This document shows positions 1 to 7,742 of a stretch of 64,000 nt of DNA, one piece after another. This DNA comes from Dehalococcoidales bacterium (GTDB lineage: Bacteria > Chloroflexota > Dehalococcoidia > Dehalococcoidales > UBA2162), in assembly GCA_016932435.1 (NCBI GenBank), contig JAFGCW010000078.1:15972-79971 (forward strand), in the 5' to 3' direction. A program made the translations under genes and the position numbers. Position 1 is the stretch's first letter. Each line of letters begins with the position of its first letter. A model generated the notes under the pieces. It was given only the letters and a program-made list of their open reading frames with translations. It was not told the DNA's origin and searched no databases.

Positions 1-1
1 A

Positions 2-253
2 ATAGGTGAAGAGACCGGCCTGGACGCAGGCGATATCCGACTGCTGAAAGAAGGGAAATCTCTGGTAATAAACGATGATAATCTGAGCACAAAATGGGTG
101 GTACATCCATTCCTTTTTCATGTAAACACTCCCGAAAAAGTGAAGATAGACTGGGAACACAAAGAATATAAATGGATAAATCCGGTCGATATCGATACCT
201 ATGATACCGTCCCCGGCTTGAAAAACACCCTCGAACGGGTATTACCTGCTTGA
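2..253 (+). CDS. Nudix hydrolase, C-terminal part (cut by window edge)
   Basis: Partial gene; the 5' end lies before the window. The reading frame starts at base 2 and gives 83 residues. The first residues, I-G-E-E-T-G-L, match the end of the Nudix box (REx2EExGU), whose glutamates bind the metal that activates water for attack on a nucleoside diphosphate-linked substrate. The remainder (KWVVHPFLFHV, then a late HKEYKWINP segment) fits the beta strands and late W-containing helix common in Nudix proteins. The substrate cannot be told from this fragment. Confidence 0.7.
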   Translation: MGEETGLDAGDIRLLKEGKSLVINDDNLSTKWVVHPFLFHVNTPEKVKIDWEHKEYKWINPVDIDTYDTVPGLKNTLERVLPA

Positions 254-341
254 AACTAATTTCAGGCATATAAACTGATTGATGTAACTGATATTACTGT
301 GTTAAAATTCTCCCACTAAAAACAATCGGAGGAGCACTATC

Positions 342-755
342 ATGGATAAAAAAGAAATTCTGGCTTTTATTACGAAAAACCCGGTAGCCTTTATGGCTAC
401 TATAGATGGTGACAAACCACACGTACGGGCTATGGGTACCTACCGGGCCGATGAAAACGGGATAATCTTCTCAATGCAGTCGCCGAAAGACGTATACAAG
501 CAGCTCGTAAAAAATCCCGAAACGGAAATATGCTACTGGGCTGAGGGAACTCAAATAAGAGTCAACGGTCGCATGGAAGAAGTTAGAGACACCAAGTTGA
601 AAGAAGAAATCGTTGAAGCCCGTCCGTTCTACAAACCGGGTGTCGAAGAACAGGGACTGGATTATGCAGGTGTTTTCATACTGAAAAACGGAAAAGCCTA
701 CGTAGTCGATATGGGTGCTACCCCCGGTTCACCCAAAACTTACGTTGATCTATAA
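342..755 (+). CDS. Pyridoxamine 5'-phosphate oxidase-like FMN-binding split-barrel protein
   Basis: A 137-residue single-domain protein of the flavin-binding split-barrel family. The start VAFMATIDGDKPHVRAMG (about residues 15-32) is the usual first beta hairpin of this fold, and NPETEICYWAEGTQIRVNG fits the central strands. Family members bind FMN or F420 and act as small cytoplasmic reductases or oxidases; the substrate is unknown here. A clear AGGAG-type ribosome site (cggagga) lies 8-10 bases before the ATG, and a hairpin terminator follows, so it is probably a single-gene transcript. True pyridoxine biosynthesis (PdxH) is less likely because the protein is short. Confidence 0.8.
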   Translation: MDKKEILAFITKNPVAFMATIDGDKPHVRAMGTYRADENGIIFSMQSPKDVYKQLVKNPETEICYWAEGTQIRVNGRMEEVRDTKLKEEIVEARPFYKPGVEEQGLDYAGVFILKNGKAYVVDMGATPGSPKTYVDL

Positions 756-782
756 TACAGCATCACATTACTGAATTACTTT

Positions 783-831
783 AAGCGTGGTGTGTTCGTT
801 GTTTACATGATGAAAGCACCACGCTTTTTTT
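783..831 (+). terminator. Rho-independent terminator
   Basis: Arms aagcgtggtg and caccacgctt pair perfectly over 10 bp across a 24-base loop and run straight into a T tract. It ends the split-barrel protein transcript. Confidence 0.8.
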
Positions 832-862
832 ACGTAAATATTCGGAATGGGAAGGTTTTATT

Positions 863-2317
863 ATGAATAGGATTAAGATAGATCTTGATCGTAGTCTTGG
901 AGATATCAATCCCCACATTTTCGGAGGTTTCGCCGAACTACTGGGACATGTAATCTACGGCGGAATCTTTGATCCAGAGTCGCCACTGGCCGATGAGGAT
1001 GGTCTCCGCAGCGACGTTAAAGAAGCGCTTGATAGACTGAATTATTCAATCGTACGCTTTCCCGGTGGAAATTTCGTCTCCGGGTACAGGTGGATAGACG
1101 GAATTGGTCCTGGTTCAGAAAGACCTGCCCGGCATGACCTGGCCTGGAATAACCTTGAACCGAATCTTTTCGGAACCGACGAATTTATCCGGTTCTGCCG
1201 GAAAATGAATATAGAACCTTACCTCTGCGTGAACTGCGGTGACGGTGATATGCGGGAAGCTGCCGACTGGGTGGAGTACTGCAACGGCACACTCGATACC
1301 GCTCTTGTGAAACTTCGCCGGAAAAACGGATTCGAGGAACCTCACAAGGTGAAATACTGGGGTATCGGAAATGAGGTAGACGGTCCATGGCAGATCGGGC
1401 AAAAGACCGCCTGTGAATACGCCCGTGCCTTTACCGAGTTCGGCAAGGTGATGAAATGGACTGATCCCGATATCAAGCTGATCGCCGCGGCGAACTGTAT
1501 CTGGGGGCACAAAACCGTAGAACACCTCGACTGGGTGGAACGGGGACAGCTTATCCTGGAACACGCCGGCAACCTGGTGGATTACATGGCACTTCACTGG
1601 TACGTAGGTAATGAAGCCGATGATTATTACGGGTTTATGGCAGTCTCTGAACTCTACGAAGAACGCCTGAGTGCTTACGAAGGCTTGATCAAGGCAATGT
1701 GTCTTGAAAGAAATATCCGACGGCAGATCCCGATCACGGTCGACGAATGGGGTATCAGGCCACACAGGTTCTACTCGATGGAAGACGCACTCGTAACCGC
1801 GATGAACCTGAACGCCTTTATTCGTCACTCTAATACCGTCAAGATGGCTAACCTGACTATGCTGATTACGCCGATGCATATCACTCCAGACAGCGTAATA
1901 CTTCAGACAGTTTTCTACCCGTTCGAATTGTACCGGAAAACCTGCGGTCGGAAAGCTCTGGATATATATTGGGAAAGTGAGACCTTCAGTGCTACCTGCG
2001 AGGAACACGTATACTCCGGTGTCAGGTATCTCGATGTTACCGCCACGCTTGACGATTCAGGAAAGAAGCTGGTTGTCTATGCGGTAAACCGTAACAATAA
2101 AGACTTCCTGGAGACGACCATCTCACTTGCTGATGGTCAGTTTTCAGGAAAGATCACTGCATCGGTGATCAACGGAGCCGATATAAAAACGGAAAATACT
2201 GTTGAAAATCCCCATCAGGTTGAAGTAACCGAGACAAAGCTGGAAGCATCCGGAAAATCCTTCACGTACTCCTTTGAACCGCACTCGGTAACGGTCCTGG
2301 AATGTGAAGTGGGATAA
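863..2317 (+). CDS. Alpha-L-arabinofuranosidase, GH51 family
   Basis: A 484-residue intracellular glycoside hydrolase (no signal peptide) expected to release terminal alpha-L-arabinofuranosyl units from arabino-oligosaccharides. The catalytic TIM barrel shows the acid/base Glu171 in the motif WGIGNEVDG and the nucleophile Glu295 in ITVDEWGI; RFPGGNFVSGYRW (about 65-77) is the conserved GH51 barrel segment. The C-terminal 120 residues form the expected beta-sandwich. Length is usual for GH51. No sugar transporter or other glycosidase lies next to it in this window, so it appears to be a solitary gene. Exact substrate specificity is not readable from sequence. Confidence 0.93.
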   Translation: MNRIKIDLDRSLGDINPHIFGGFAELLGHVIYGGIFDPESPLADEDGLRSDVKEALDRLNYSIVRFPGGNFVSGYRWIDGIGPGSERPARHDLAWNNLEPNLFGTDEFIRFCRKMNIEPYLCVNCGDGDMREAADWVEYCNGTLDTALVKLRRKNGFEEPHKVKYWGIGNEVDGPWQIGQKTACEYARAFTEFGKVMKWTDPDIKLIAAANCIWGHKTVEHLDWVERGQLILEHAGNLVDYMALHWYVGNEADDYYGFMAVSELYEERLSAYEGLIKAMCLERNIRRQIPITVDEWGIRPHRFYSMEDALVTAMNLNAFIRHSNTVKMANLTMLITPMHITPDSVILQTVFYPFELYRKTCGRKALDIYWESETFSATCEEHVYSGVRYLDVTATLDDSGKKLVVYAVNRNNKDFLETTISLADGQFSGKITASVINGADIKTENTVENPHQVEVTETKLEASGKSFTYSFEPHSVTVLECEVG

Positions 2318-2393
2318 TAAACCAACATTTCATGCCGTTATTATTGTGCCTGGTGTCTGCCACTGGGACGAAAGTTAGGATAAGAATGAGCAT

Positions 2394-2411
2394 TTCCCGG
2401 TCTCCCGGGAA
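2394..2411. other. Short perfect hairpin between two genes
   Basis: TTCCCGG and CCGGGAA enclose the 4-base loop tctc. It has no T tract, so it may be a weak terminator for the arabinofuranosidase gene or simply a structured spacer. Confidence 0.35.
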
Positions 2412-2426
2412 GCTGCAAGTCGGAAC

Positions 2427-2435
2427 TGATATAAT
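2427..2435 (+). promoter_or_regulatory. Extended -10 promoter for the methyltransferase gene
   Basis: TGATATAAT is an extended -10 box with no good -35. Transcription would begin near 2442, only about 9 bases before the ATG at 2451, and there is no Shine-Dalgarno sequence, so the mRNA is probably nearly leaderless. Confidence 0.5.
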
Positions 2436-2450
2436 AGTAAACTGTCAGCT

Positions 2451-3242
2451 ATGGAAACAAACTGGATAGATTTATGGAATAAAGTTGCAGCAGTTACTCC
2501 TCATACAACTGAGAGAGAGAAGGTAACCAGGGGTAAAAAACATTTCCGCAGGGACTCTCCGGTAAGACCGGACCCTTTACTCGATTTCGTCCTTGATGAG
2601 TTGACCGGAGAGCAGTCTTTCCTGGATATTGGCGCCGGAAACGGCCGCTGGACGATTCCCGTAGCAAAACTCGCCAGGAACGTGACCGCTATCGAGCCTT
2701 CGAGATCGATGCTGGAAATGCTCAATGAGAACATCTCAAAGGCAGAACTCGACAATATACGGATAATGCAGGGCCGCTGGGAAGGAATAAACATTGAACC
2801 CCATGATATCGTGTCATGCACTCATGCCATTTATGAAACTAAGGATTTCGCCGCTTTCATCCGTAAGATGGAAGGGCATGCCAGGGAAAGATGTTACCTG
2901 GTATTACGCTTACCGCCGCATGATGGTGTTACCGGTGAACTGTTCCGGAAAATACACGGGCATCCGTATGACAGCCCTAATGCTCATCTCGCCTACAATG
3001 CTCTTTATTCCATGGGGATATATCCGAACGTACTGGTTGAAGAGGAAATGCACAACTGGAGAGATACCACGTTTGAAGAAGCATTTTCAAGGGCGAAACG
3101 GCATCTTAACGTCAGTGAAACCGGCGAATACGATGACCTGATACGAGAGACACTGACACAACGCCTGGCACTTCGCGATGGTGTCTATATATGGCCCGAC
3201 GGGATGCGAGCTGTCCTGTTCTGGTGGTGCCCCCGGAAATAG
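2451..3242 (+). CDS. Class I SAM-dependent methyltransferase
   Basis: A 263-residue Rossmann-fold methyltransferase. Motif I, FLDIGAGNGRW (residues 57-67), binds S-adenosylmethionine and is followed by the acidic residue of motif II in VTAIEPS. The N-terminal 50 residues are basic and may help bind the substrate. The acceptor (small molecule, protein or RNA) cannot be told. The gene ends 7 bases before the convergent NTP transferase-HD gene and has its own promoter, so it stands alone. Confidence 0.82.
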   Translation: METNWIDLWNKVAAVTPHTTEREKVTRGKKHFRRDSPVRPDPLLDFVLDELTGEQSFLDIGAGNGRWTIPVAKLARNVTAIEPSRSMLEMLNENISKAELDNIRIMQGRWEGINIEPHDIVSCTHAIYETKDFAAFIRKMEGHARERCYLVLRLPPHDGVTGELFRKIHGHPYDSPNAHLAYNALYSMGIYPNVLVEEEMHNWRDTTFEEAFSRAKRHLNVSETGEYDDLIRETLTQRLALRDGVYIWPDGMRAVLFWWCPRK

Positions 3243-3249
3243 AGAAAAG

Positions 3250-4365
3250 TCAACCGAAGACAAGCCTGTCTGGTGAAAATCCCAGTATGGTTCCTATTTT
3301 TTCTTTTACCTTCAAGGCATCATTTTTATAGCGTTGGATTTTTTCAAAGACTCCCGGAATAGACCCGTATTTTATCTCCGCCCGGGAATAGCGTTCTTCG
3401 ACAGATACCGGAGTCTCATCCTGGATATATTTATCCGCAAGATAGACAATCATCGCCTCCAGCGAGGGCTGTTCTCCTTCTCTGAAGACATCGGTATGTA
3501 GTGATACAACATGCCCTGTTTTCCCGAAACCGAAATCGGCCAGCATACGTCCTCCCTCGATATCATGCTCGGAAGAAGTCTTCGCGATATCATGAAGAAC
3601 AGAAGCCGCTCTGACCAGATCGGTGTCGACAGTTTTCCCTCCAGCCTTAACCGCTTCAGACATCACGGCAGCCACTTCAGCAACCTTTCGGCAGTGGCGT
3701 CGTACATTATCTGCCGTACCGGCACTATCCAGCAGCGCTTCACACTCTTTTTCCGAAGGGATCTGCATTCTGTTATATCGGTTGACCACCTGTAAATAGT
3801 CATCTCTACTATCGACGTCCATGAGGATATTCTCATCCGGTACAGGTACATTTAACTCAAGATCATGATGTGATGCCAGGATGGTATCCAGGCCACCTTC
3901 TCCTGACCAGTTAAGGATCTCTGGTATTAGATAAGAAGGTATTAGTGGCGGATGCCCACGCCGGGAACCGAATACAGGGAATATTACTTTTTCTGGATAT
4001 ACTTCGGCACTTTCCAGGAGACGCCGTATAGTCGACTCGCGTACCAGGGGAATATCCACCGGCATAATAAAAAAACTCTGATGATAAGGTTGCAGATGAC
4101 TGACTCCGGTTTGGATCGAACTCAGCATTCCCTTTTCGAAGTCGGGATTTTTAATGATTGATATGTTGTAGCTTTTTATTCCGTTAACAAGTTCCTGTTT
4201 TCGCCAGCCGGTAACCAGTATCACATCCACGTCATTATTCTGGAATACAGAGATGACACTGTCAGCGATAGTCTGGTCGCCTATCGGTAACAGCGGTTTG
4301 AATTCTTGCATACGGCTGGAGAAACCGGCAGCAAGTATTGCTGCCGCGTATTTACCGGATCTCAT
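3250..4365 (-). CDS. MobA/MocA-like NTP transferase fused to an HD domain
   Basis: A 371-residue two-domain protein. Residues 1-190 are a nucleotidyltransferase of the molybdenum cofactor guanylyl/cytidylyltransferase family: ILAAGFSSRMQEFKPLLPIG (10-29) is the NTP-binding loop, and MPVDIPLV and MDVDSRDDY carry the metal-binding aspartates. Residues 205-340 form an HD phosphohydrolase-like domain with H224, H258-D259, H267 and D311 in the expected order. It overlaps the upstream XdhC gene by 14 bases. Together with XdhC this points to maturation of a xanthine dehydrogenase-type molybdenum hydroxylase, with the first domain adding CMP or GMP to molybdopterin. The role of the HD domain is unknown; hydrolysis of the nucleotide or cofactor is an inference. 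Confidence 0.85.
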   Translation of the reverse strand: MRSGKYAAAILAAGFSSRMQEFKPLLPIGDQTIADSVISVFQNNDVDVILVTGWRKQELVNGIKSYNISIIKNPDFEKGMLSSIQTGVSHLQPYHQSFFIMPVDIPLVRESTIRRLLESAEVYPEKVIFPVFGSRRGHPPLIPSYLIPEILNWSGEGGLDTILASHHDLELNVPVPDENILMDVDSRDDYLQVVNRYNRMQIPSEKECEALLDSAGTADNVRRHCRKVAEVAAVMSEAVKAGGKTVDTDLVRAASVLHDIAKTSSEHDIEGGRMLADFGFGKTGHVVSLHTDVFREGEQPSLEAMIVYLADKYIQDETPVSVEERYSRAEIKYGSIPGVFEKIQRYKNDALKVKEKIGTILGFSPDRLVFG

Positions 4366-5422
4366 CAGCTTTCTTTCCCCGCTCGAATATCAGTTCAGCG
4401 ACGATACTGACAGCGATTTCTTCGGGAGTTTCTCCTCTGATTGCCAAGCCTATAGGTGAGTGTACCCGTTCAAGTTCCTCAGCAGTGGTTATTCCGGCTG
4501 AAATCAGCGCCTTATACACGGAATCGCGTTTTTTCTTACTGCTTATCATACCGATATATCCGGCATCTGTCCGGATAGCCTGTTCAAGGACTTCACGGTC
4601 ATACCTGTGTCCCCTGGTAAGGATAATTATGAAAGAATCGTTGTCTATATCCAGGCCGTCCATAGCATGATCGTAATCTTTTACAATACTGATTTCTTCA
4701 GCATCGGGAAATCGTTCGGCATTGGCGAATTCCTCACGGTCGTCGTACACAATCACCTTAAATCCGATCATGGAAGCAATATGTGCCGTGGGCACAGCTA
4801 CATGCCCTGCTCCAAAACAATGGAGTGTCTGTACTCTGCGTATCGGATCAATAATAAATTTCCGTTCATCTGCCGTAAGGATTGTCGTCGATGAAATATT
4901 GTGTAGTTCAGCCCGAAGATTCATGATATCCGAATCTTCAAGCACCTTGTCTCCTGCTGTTCTTCCATCCGAAAAAAGGAGAACGTGTCCCGATATGTTA
5001 ATTACTTCGCCGGTTTCTGTATAAACGGTAACGAAGTAGAAATTCTCTCCCTTTGAAATGGAATCAATCATGTTTTCAAATAAACTGATATTCTTATCAC
5101 CGATCGATAAGTAATCCAGGAGTAAGACCGTTTTCCCGCCACATATCATATCCTCTGAAGCGGTATCTTCTCCTGATAAATCGAAATCGATGAATTTGGA
5201 ACGCCCGGTGGTAATAACGGCTACTGATTCGGAGATTGTCGTAGCTTCCAGCAATCCGCCGCCGACCGTCCCGTAACCTTTCCCGTCCACACCAACCACC
5301 ATTTTAGTCCCGGTTTCTCTCGGTGTGGATCCTTCCATGCTGACTATTGATGCCATCACAACAGGAGAACCTGCGACAAGCTGTTTAAGAATCATCCCGG
5401 CAAGATATTTATTATCATTCAT
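4352..5422 (-). CDS. XdhC/CoxI family molybdenum hydroxylase maturation factor
   Basis: A 356-residue XdhC-type protein. The N-terminal XdhC_CoxI domain shows GSTPRETGTKMVV (31-43), GTVGGGLLEA (51-60) and the DMICGG motif (91-96). The C-terminal Rossmann domain carries CFGAGHVAVPTA near residue 200. XdhC binds molybdopterin, promotes insertion of the sulfurated cofactor and protects it before delivery to xanthine dehydrogenase-like enzymes. It is the first gene of a two-gene operon with the NTP transferase-HD gene. An inverted repeat sits in its promoter region. The target enzyme is not in this window. Confidence 0.9.
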   Translation of the reverse strand: MNDNKYLAGMILKQLVAGSPVVMASIVSMEGSTPRETGTKMVVGVDGKGYGTVGGGLLEATTISESVAVITTGRSKFIDFDLSGEDTASEDMICGGKTVLLLDYLSIGDKNISLFENMIDSISKGENFYFVTVYTETGEVINISGHVLLFSDGRTAGDKVLEDSDIMNLRAELHNISSTTILTADERKFIIDPIRRVQTLHCFGAGHVAVPTAHIASMIGFKVIVYDDREEFANAERFPDAEEISIVKDYDHAMDGLDIDNDSFIIILTRGHRYDREVLEQAIRTDAGYIGMISSKKKRDSVYKALISAGITTAEELERVHSPIGLAIRGETPEEIAVSIVAELIFERGKKADEIR

Positions 5423-5471
5423 CGCACTGTATCTCCTTTCGGATACAAGTTGTTTGTGCTGGAGTATAACT

Positions 5472-5492
5472 ATTGTTTATAGTGTAAACAAT
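5472..5492. promoter_or_regulatory. Perfect inverted repeat, candidate operator (1)
   Basis: ATTGTTTA, 5-base spacer, TAAACAAT. It lies between XdhC and the oppositely oriented transporter operon, within the minus-strand promoter (weak -35 TTGTTT, 17-base gap, -10 TATACT reading towards XdhC). A repressor bound here would block XdhC transcription. Confidence 0.55.
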
Positions 5493-5547
5493 CATCATGA
5501 CGGAAACAAATAAGGGCTTGTATTCAGATCAGTATAACATCACAGAG

Positions 5548-5566
5548 GTTATTTTCTACAAATAAC
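5548..5566. promoter_or_regulatory. Perfect inverted repeat, candidate ModE-like operator (2)
   Basis: GTTATTT, 5-base spacer, AAATAAC, about 30 bases before the binding-protein start. The arms resemble the outer part of known ModE boxes (GTTAT...ATAAC) that respond to molybdate or tungstate. No ModE gene is visible in the window. Confidence 0.5.
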
Positions 5567-5596
5567 ATAGAGGAGAATCATCACAGGAAAGGAAAA

Positions 5597-6397
5597 GTGG
5601 TGTACGCTGTGAAAAAACACCTGTCTGTAAGCGGGTTATTACTCTTTTCATGCGTAGTAATCCTTGCAAGTATTATCGGATGCTCATCCGGAGGAGAAAA
5701 AACCGAATCAATACTTGTCTACTGCGGAGCCGGTATGAGTAAACCTATGGACGAAATCGGCCGTGTTTTCCTGGAAAAATATAAGGTGGAAGTCAGGTAT
5801 AACTACGCCGGTTCGAATACATTATTGAACCAGATGGAACTCATTAAAGAGGGTGATGCTTATATGCCGGGCGCCACCATGTATATCGATATTGCGGAGG
5901 AAAAAGACCTGGTGAACTATACACAGCTTATCTGTTATCACATACCGGTGATTACCGTGCCGAAGGGTAATCCTGCAGGAATCACCTGTCTCGAGGACTT
6001 GGCGAAACCGGGAGTTAGACTGGTATGGGGGGATCCTGAAGCAGCTGCAATCGGCAAGACTGGTAAGAAAATCCTGGAAAACAATAATATATATGATAAA
6101 GTGTGGGGAAATGTTATAGCTACCCTTCCGACAATGAACGAGGTAATGATGCAGATATCTCTGGGGCAGGCGGATGCGTCGATAAACTGGTGGGATACGG
6201 TGAAAACTGTTGAGGATATCGAGGTAATTGAAATACCTGAGGAGCAGAATATCATCAGTATCATCCCGATAGGAATAACTACTTTCACTGAAAAAGAGGA
6301 CATTGCCAGGAACTTCGTTGATTTCTGTGCTTCCGATGAAGGAAAGAAAATATTCACAAAATATGGTTTCAAAATATATTCAGACCTTGATAATTAG
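5597..6397 (+). CDS. Tungstate/molybdate ABC transporter, substrate-binding lipoprotein
   Basis: A 266-residue ModA/WtpA-type extracytoplasmic binding protein. The first 28 residues are a lipoprotein signal ending in the lipobox IIGC. LVYCGAGMSKPMDEIG and VRYNYAGSNTLLNQM match the beginning of molybdate/tungstate-binding proteins; WGDPEAAAIGKTGKKIL and SINWWDTVKTVEDIEVIEIP fit the second lobe. Several GTG starts are possible (5597, 5600, 5609); the ribosome site aggaaagga favours an early one. It heads an operon with a TrmO-like gene, the permease and the ATPase. Whether tungstate or molybdate is the true ligand cannot be decided by eye; the formate dehydrogenase and FmdE neighbours would suit either. 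Confidence 0.88.
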   Translation: MVYAVKKHLSVSGLLLFSCVVILASIIGCSSGGEKTESILVYCGAGMSKPMDEIGRVFLEKYKVEVRYNYAGSNTLLNQMELIKEGDAYMPGATMYIDIAEEKDLVNYTQLICYHIPVITVPKGNPAGITCLEDLAKPGVRLVWGDPEAAAIGKTGKKILENNNIYDKVWGNVIATLPTMNEVMMQISLGQADASINWWDTVKTVEDIEVIEIPEEQNIISIIPIGITTFTEKEDIARNFVDFCASDEGKKIFTKYGFKIYSDLDN

Positions 6398-6447
6398 AAT
6401 TTGAATAAACATGTGAGTAAAGGTAGGATTATCAGCGGGAGGAATTA

Positions 6448-6933
6448 ATGTCCGGGATACTTTATCAACCGATAGGAATTATCCATACTTCGTTTAAAGA
6501 ACAGTCGAAAACACCCATCCAGGGTGTCTTTTCACCGGACAGTGTCGGCGAAGTTGAATTATATCAACAATATTCTGCCGGGCTAAAAGATATTTCCGGT
6601 TTTTCCTATATCATCCTTATCTATCATTTTCATCTATCCCAGGGATATACGCTTCTAAAGAAACCTTTTCTTGATAACGAGGAAAAGGGGATATTCTCTA
6701 TCAGGCATTACGACCGCCCAAATCCGATAGGAATCTCTGTTGTTCGGCTGAACGAAGTAAAGGAAAACAGGCTTACTATTAGCGAAGTTGATATCATTGA
6801 CGGGACACCTCTGCTTGACATCAAACCATATATTCCGGATTTCGATATTAAAGATCCTGAACAAAATGGTTGGTATGCAGACGCCCCTAACCTGGAAGAT
6901 TACCTCAACAGAAAGGGAATCCAGCCGCAATAA
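6448..6933 (+). CDS. TrmO/TsaA-like (VirR-fold) protein inside the Mo/W transporter operon
   Basis: A 161-residue protein of the TsaA/TrmO family. In Escherichia coli TrmO uses SAM to N6-methylate t6A37 of threonine tRNAs. Family hallmarks are PIGIIHTSF (8-16), DISGFSYIILIYHFHLS (46-62), FSIRHYDRPNPIGISVVRL (83-101) and VDIIDGTPLLDIKPYIPDFD (113-132). It sits between the binding-protein and permease genes, 3 bases before the latter, so it is co-transcribed with metal uptake. A free-standing tRNA role is possible, but the position suggests a function in molybdenum or tungsten cofactor metabolism (inference). Confidence 0.85.
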   Translation: MSGILYQPIGIIHTSFKEQSKTPIQGVFSPDSVGEVELYQQYSAGLKDISGFSYIILIYHFHLSQGYTLLKKPFLDNEEKGIFSIRHYDRPNPIGISVVRLNEVKENRLTISEVDIIDGTPLLDIKPYIPDFDIKDPEQNGWYADAPNLEDYLNRKGIQPQ

Positions 6934-6936
6934 CAG

Positions 6937-7737
6937 ATGTTCACCGGATTAAGAGAGAAAAGTTTCAAACTGGTTTCACTGGTTTTCATACTGATGCTGG
7001 CAGCTCTGATCATAGCAGTGCTGATCAGTATAGTAACTCATACGTCTGTTGATTCACTTGTCAGCAGTCTTACCTCCGGAGAAATCTGGTTCGCTATCAG
7101 GCTCAGCCTGATAACCTCGATTATCTCCACGCTCATATGCCTCATTGTCTCTCTTCCCGCAGCCTACGCACTCGCCAGGTTTGAATTCCGGGGTAAAAAT
7201 CTTCTCAACACCACGTTAAATATCCCGCTGGCACTTCCACCTCTTGTAGCTGGACTCGGGCTCCTTATACTTTTCGGGACCACCGGCTTCGGAAAAAGTC
7301 TGGCCGATATAGGAATCAAATTCGTTTTTACACCTGCAGGCATTGTCCTCGCTCAGTTCTTTGTCAATGTACCTTTCACCCTACGTGTTCTCAGGTCGAC
7401 GTTCATGAATATAAATCCGAGATACGAATATGTCGCTCAAACTCTGGGTTATACGGAAGCTGAATCGTTTCTTAAAGTCACTCTGCCGATGGCGAGAAAC
7501 GGTATGATGGCTGCTCTGGTAATAACCTGGTGCCGGGGAATAGGTGAATTCGGAGCAGTACTGATGATTGCCGGTGCTACGAGGTTGCAGACTGAAACAC
7601 TGTCTATCTCTTTATACCTGAACATGCTGTGCGGCGATTTATCCATGGCAATAGCCGCCGCTACGATACTAATAGTATTATCTCTGATTATGCTTTACTT
7701 TTTTGAAAGACTGAGCGGTTATTCGAGAGTATTCTGA
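6937..7737 (+). CDS. Tungstate/molybdate ABC transporter permease
   Basis: A 266-residue integral membrane protein with about six hydrophobic segments (first at 10-33, last at 234-255). The cytoplasmic coupling (EAA) loop reads AQTLGYTEAESFLKVTLPMAR (about 167-187), typical of ModB/WtpB/TupB permeases, and RGIGEFGAVLMIAG (about 199-212) is a conserved segment of this group. It follows the TrmO-like gene and precedes the ATPase by 5 bases. Confidence 0.9.
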   Translation: MFTGLREKSFKLVSLVFILMLAALIIAVLISIVTHTSVDSLVSSLTSGEIWFAIRLSLITSIISTLICLIVSLPAAYALARFEFRGKNLLNTTLNIPLALPPLVAGLGLLILFGTTGFGKSLADIGIKFVFTPAGIVLAQFFVNVPFTLRVLRSTFMNINPRYEYVAQTLGYTEAESFLKVTLPMARNGMMAALVITWCRGIGEFGAVLMIAGATRLQTETLSISLYLNMLCGDLSMAIAAATILIVLSLIMLYFFERLSGYSRVF

Positions 7738-7742
7738 ATAAT

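Noticed and set aside
1115..2008. 297-codon minus-strand ORF
   Set aside because: It lies wholly inside the GH51 gene on the other strand, has no recognisable domain and no ribosome site.
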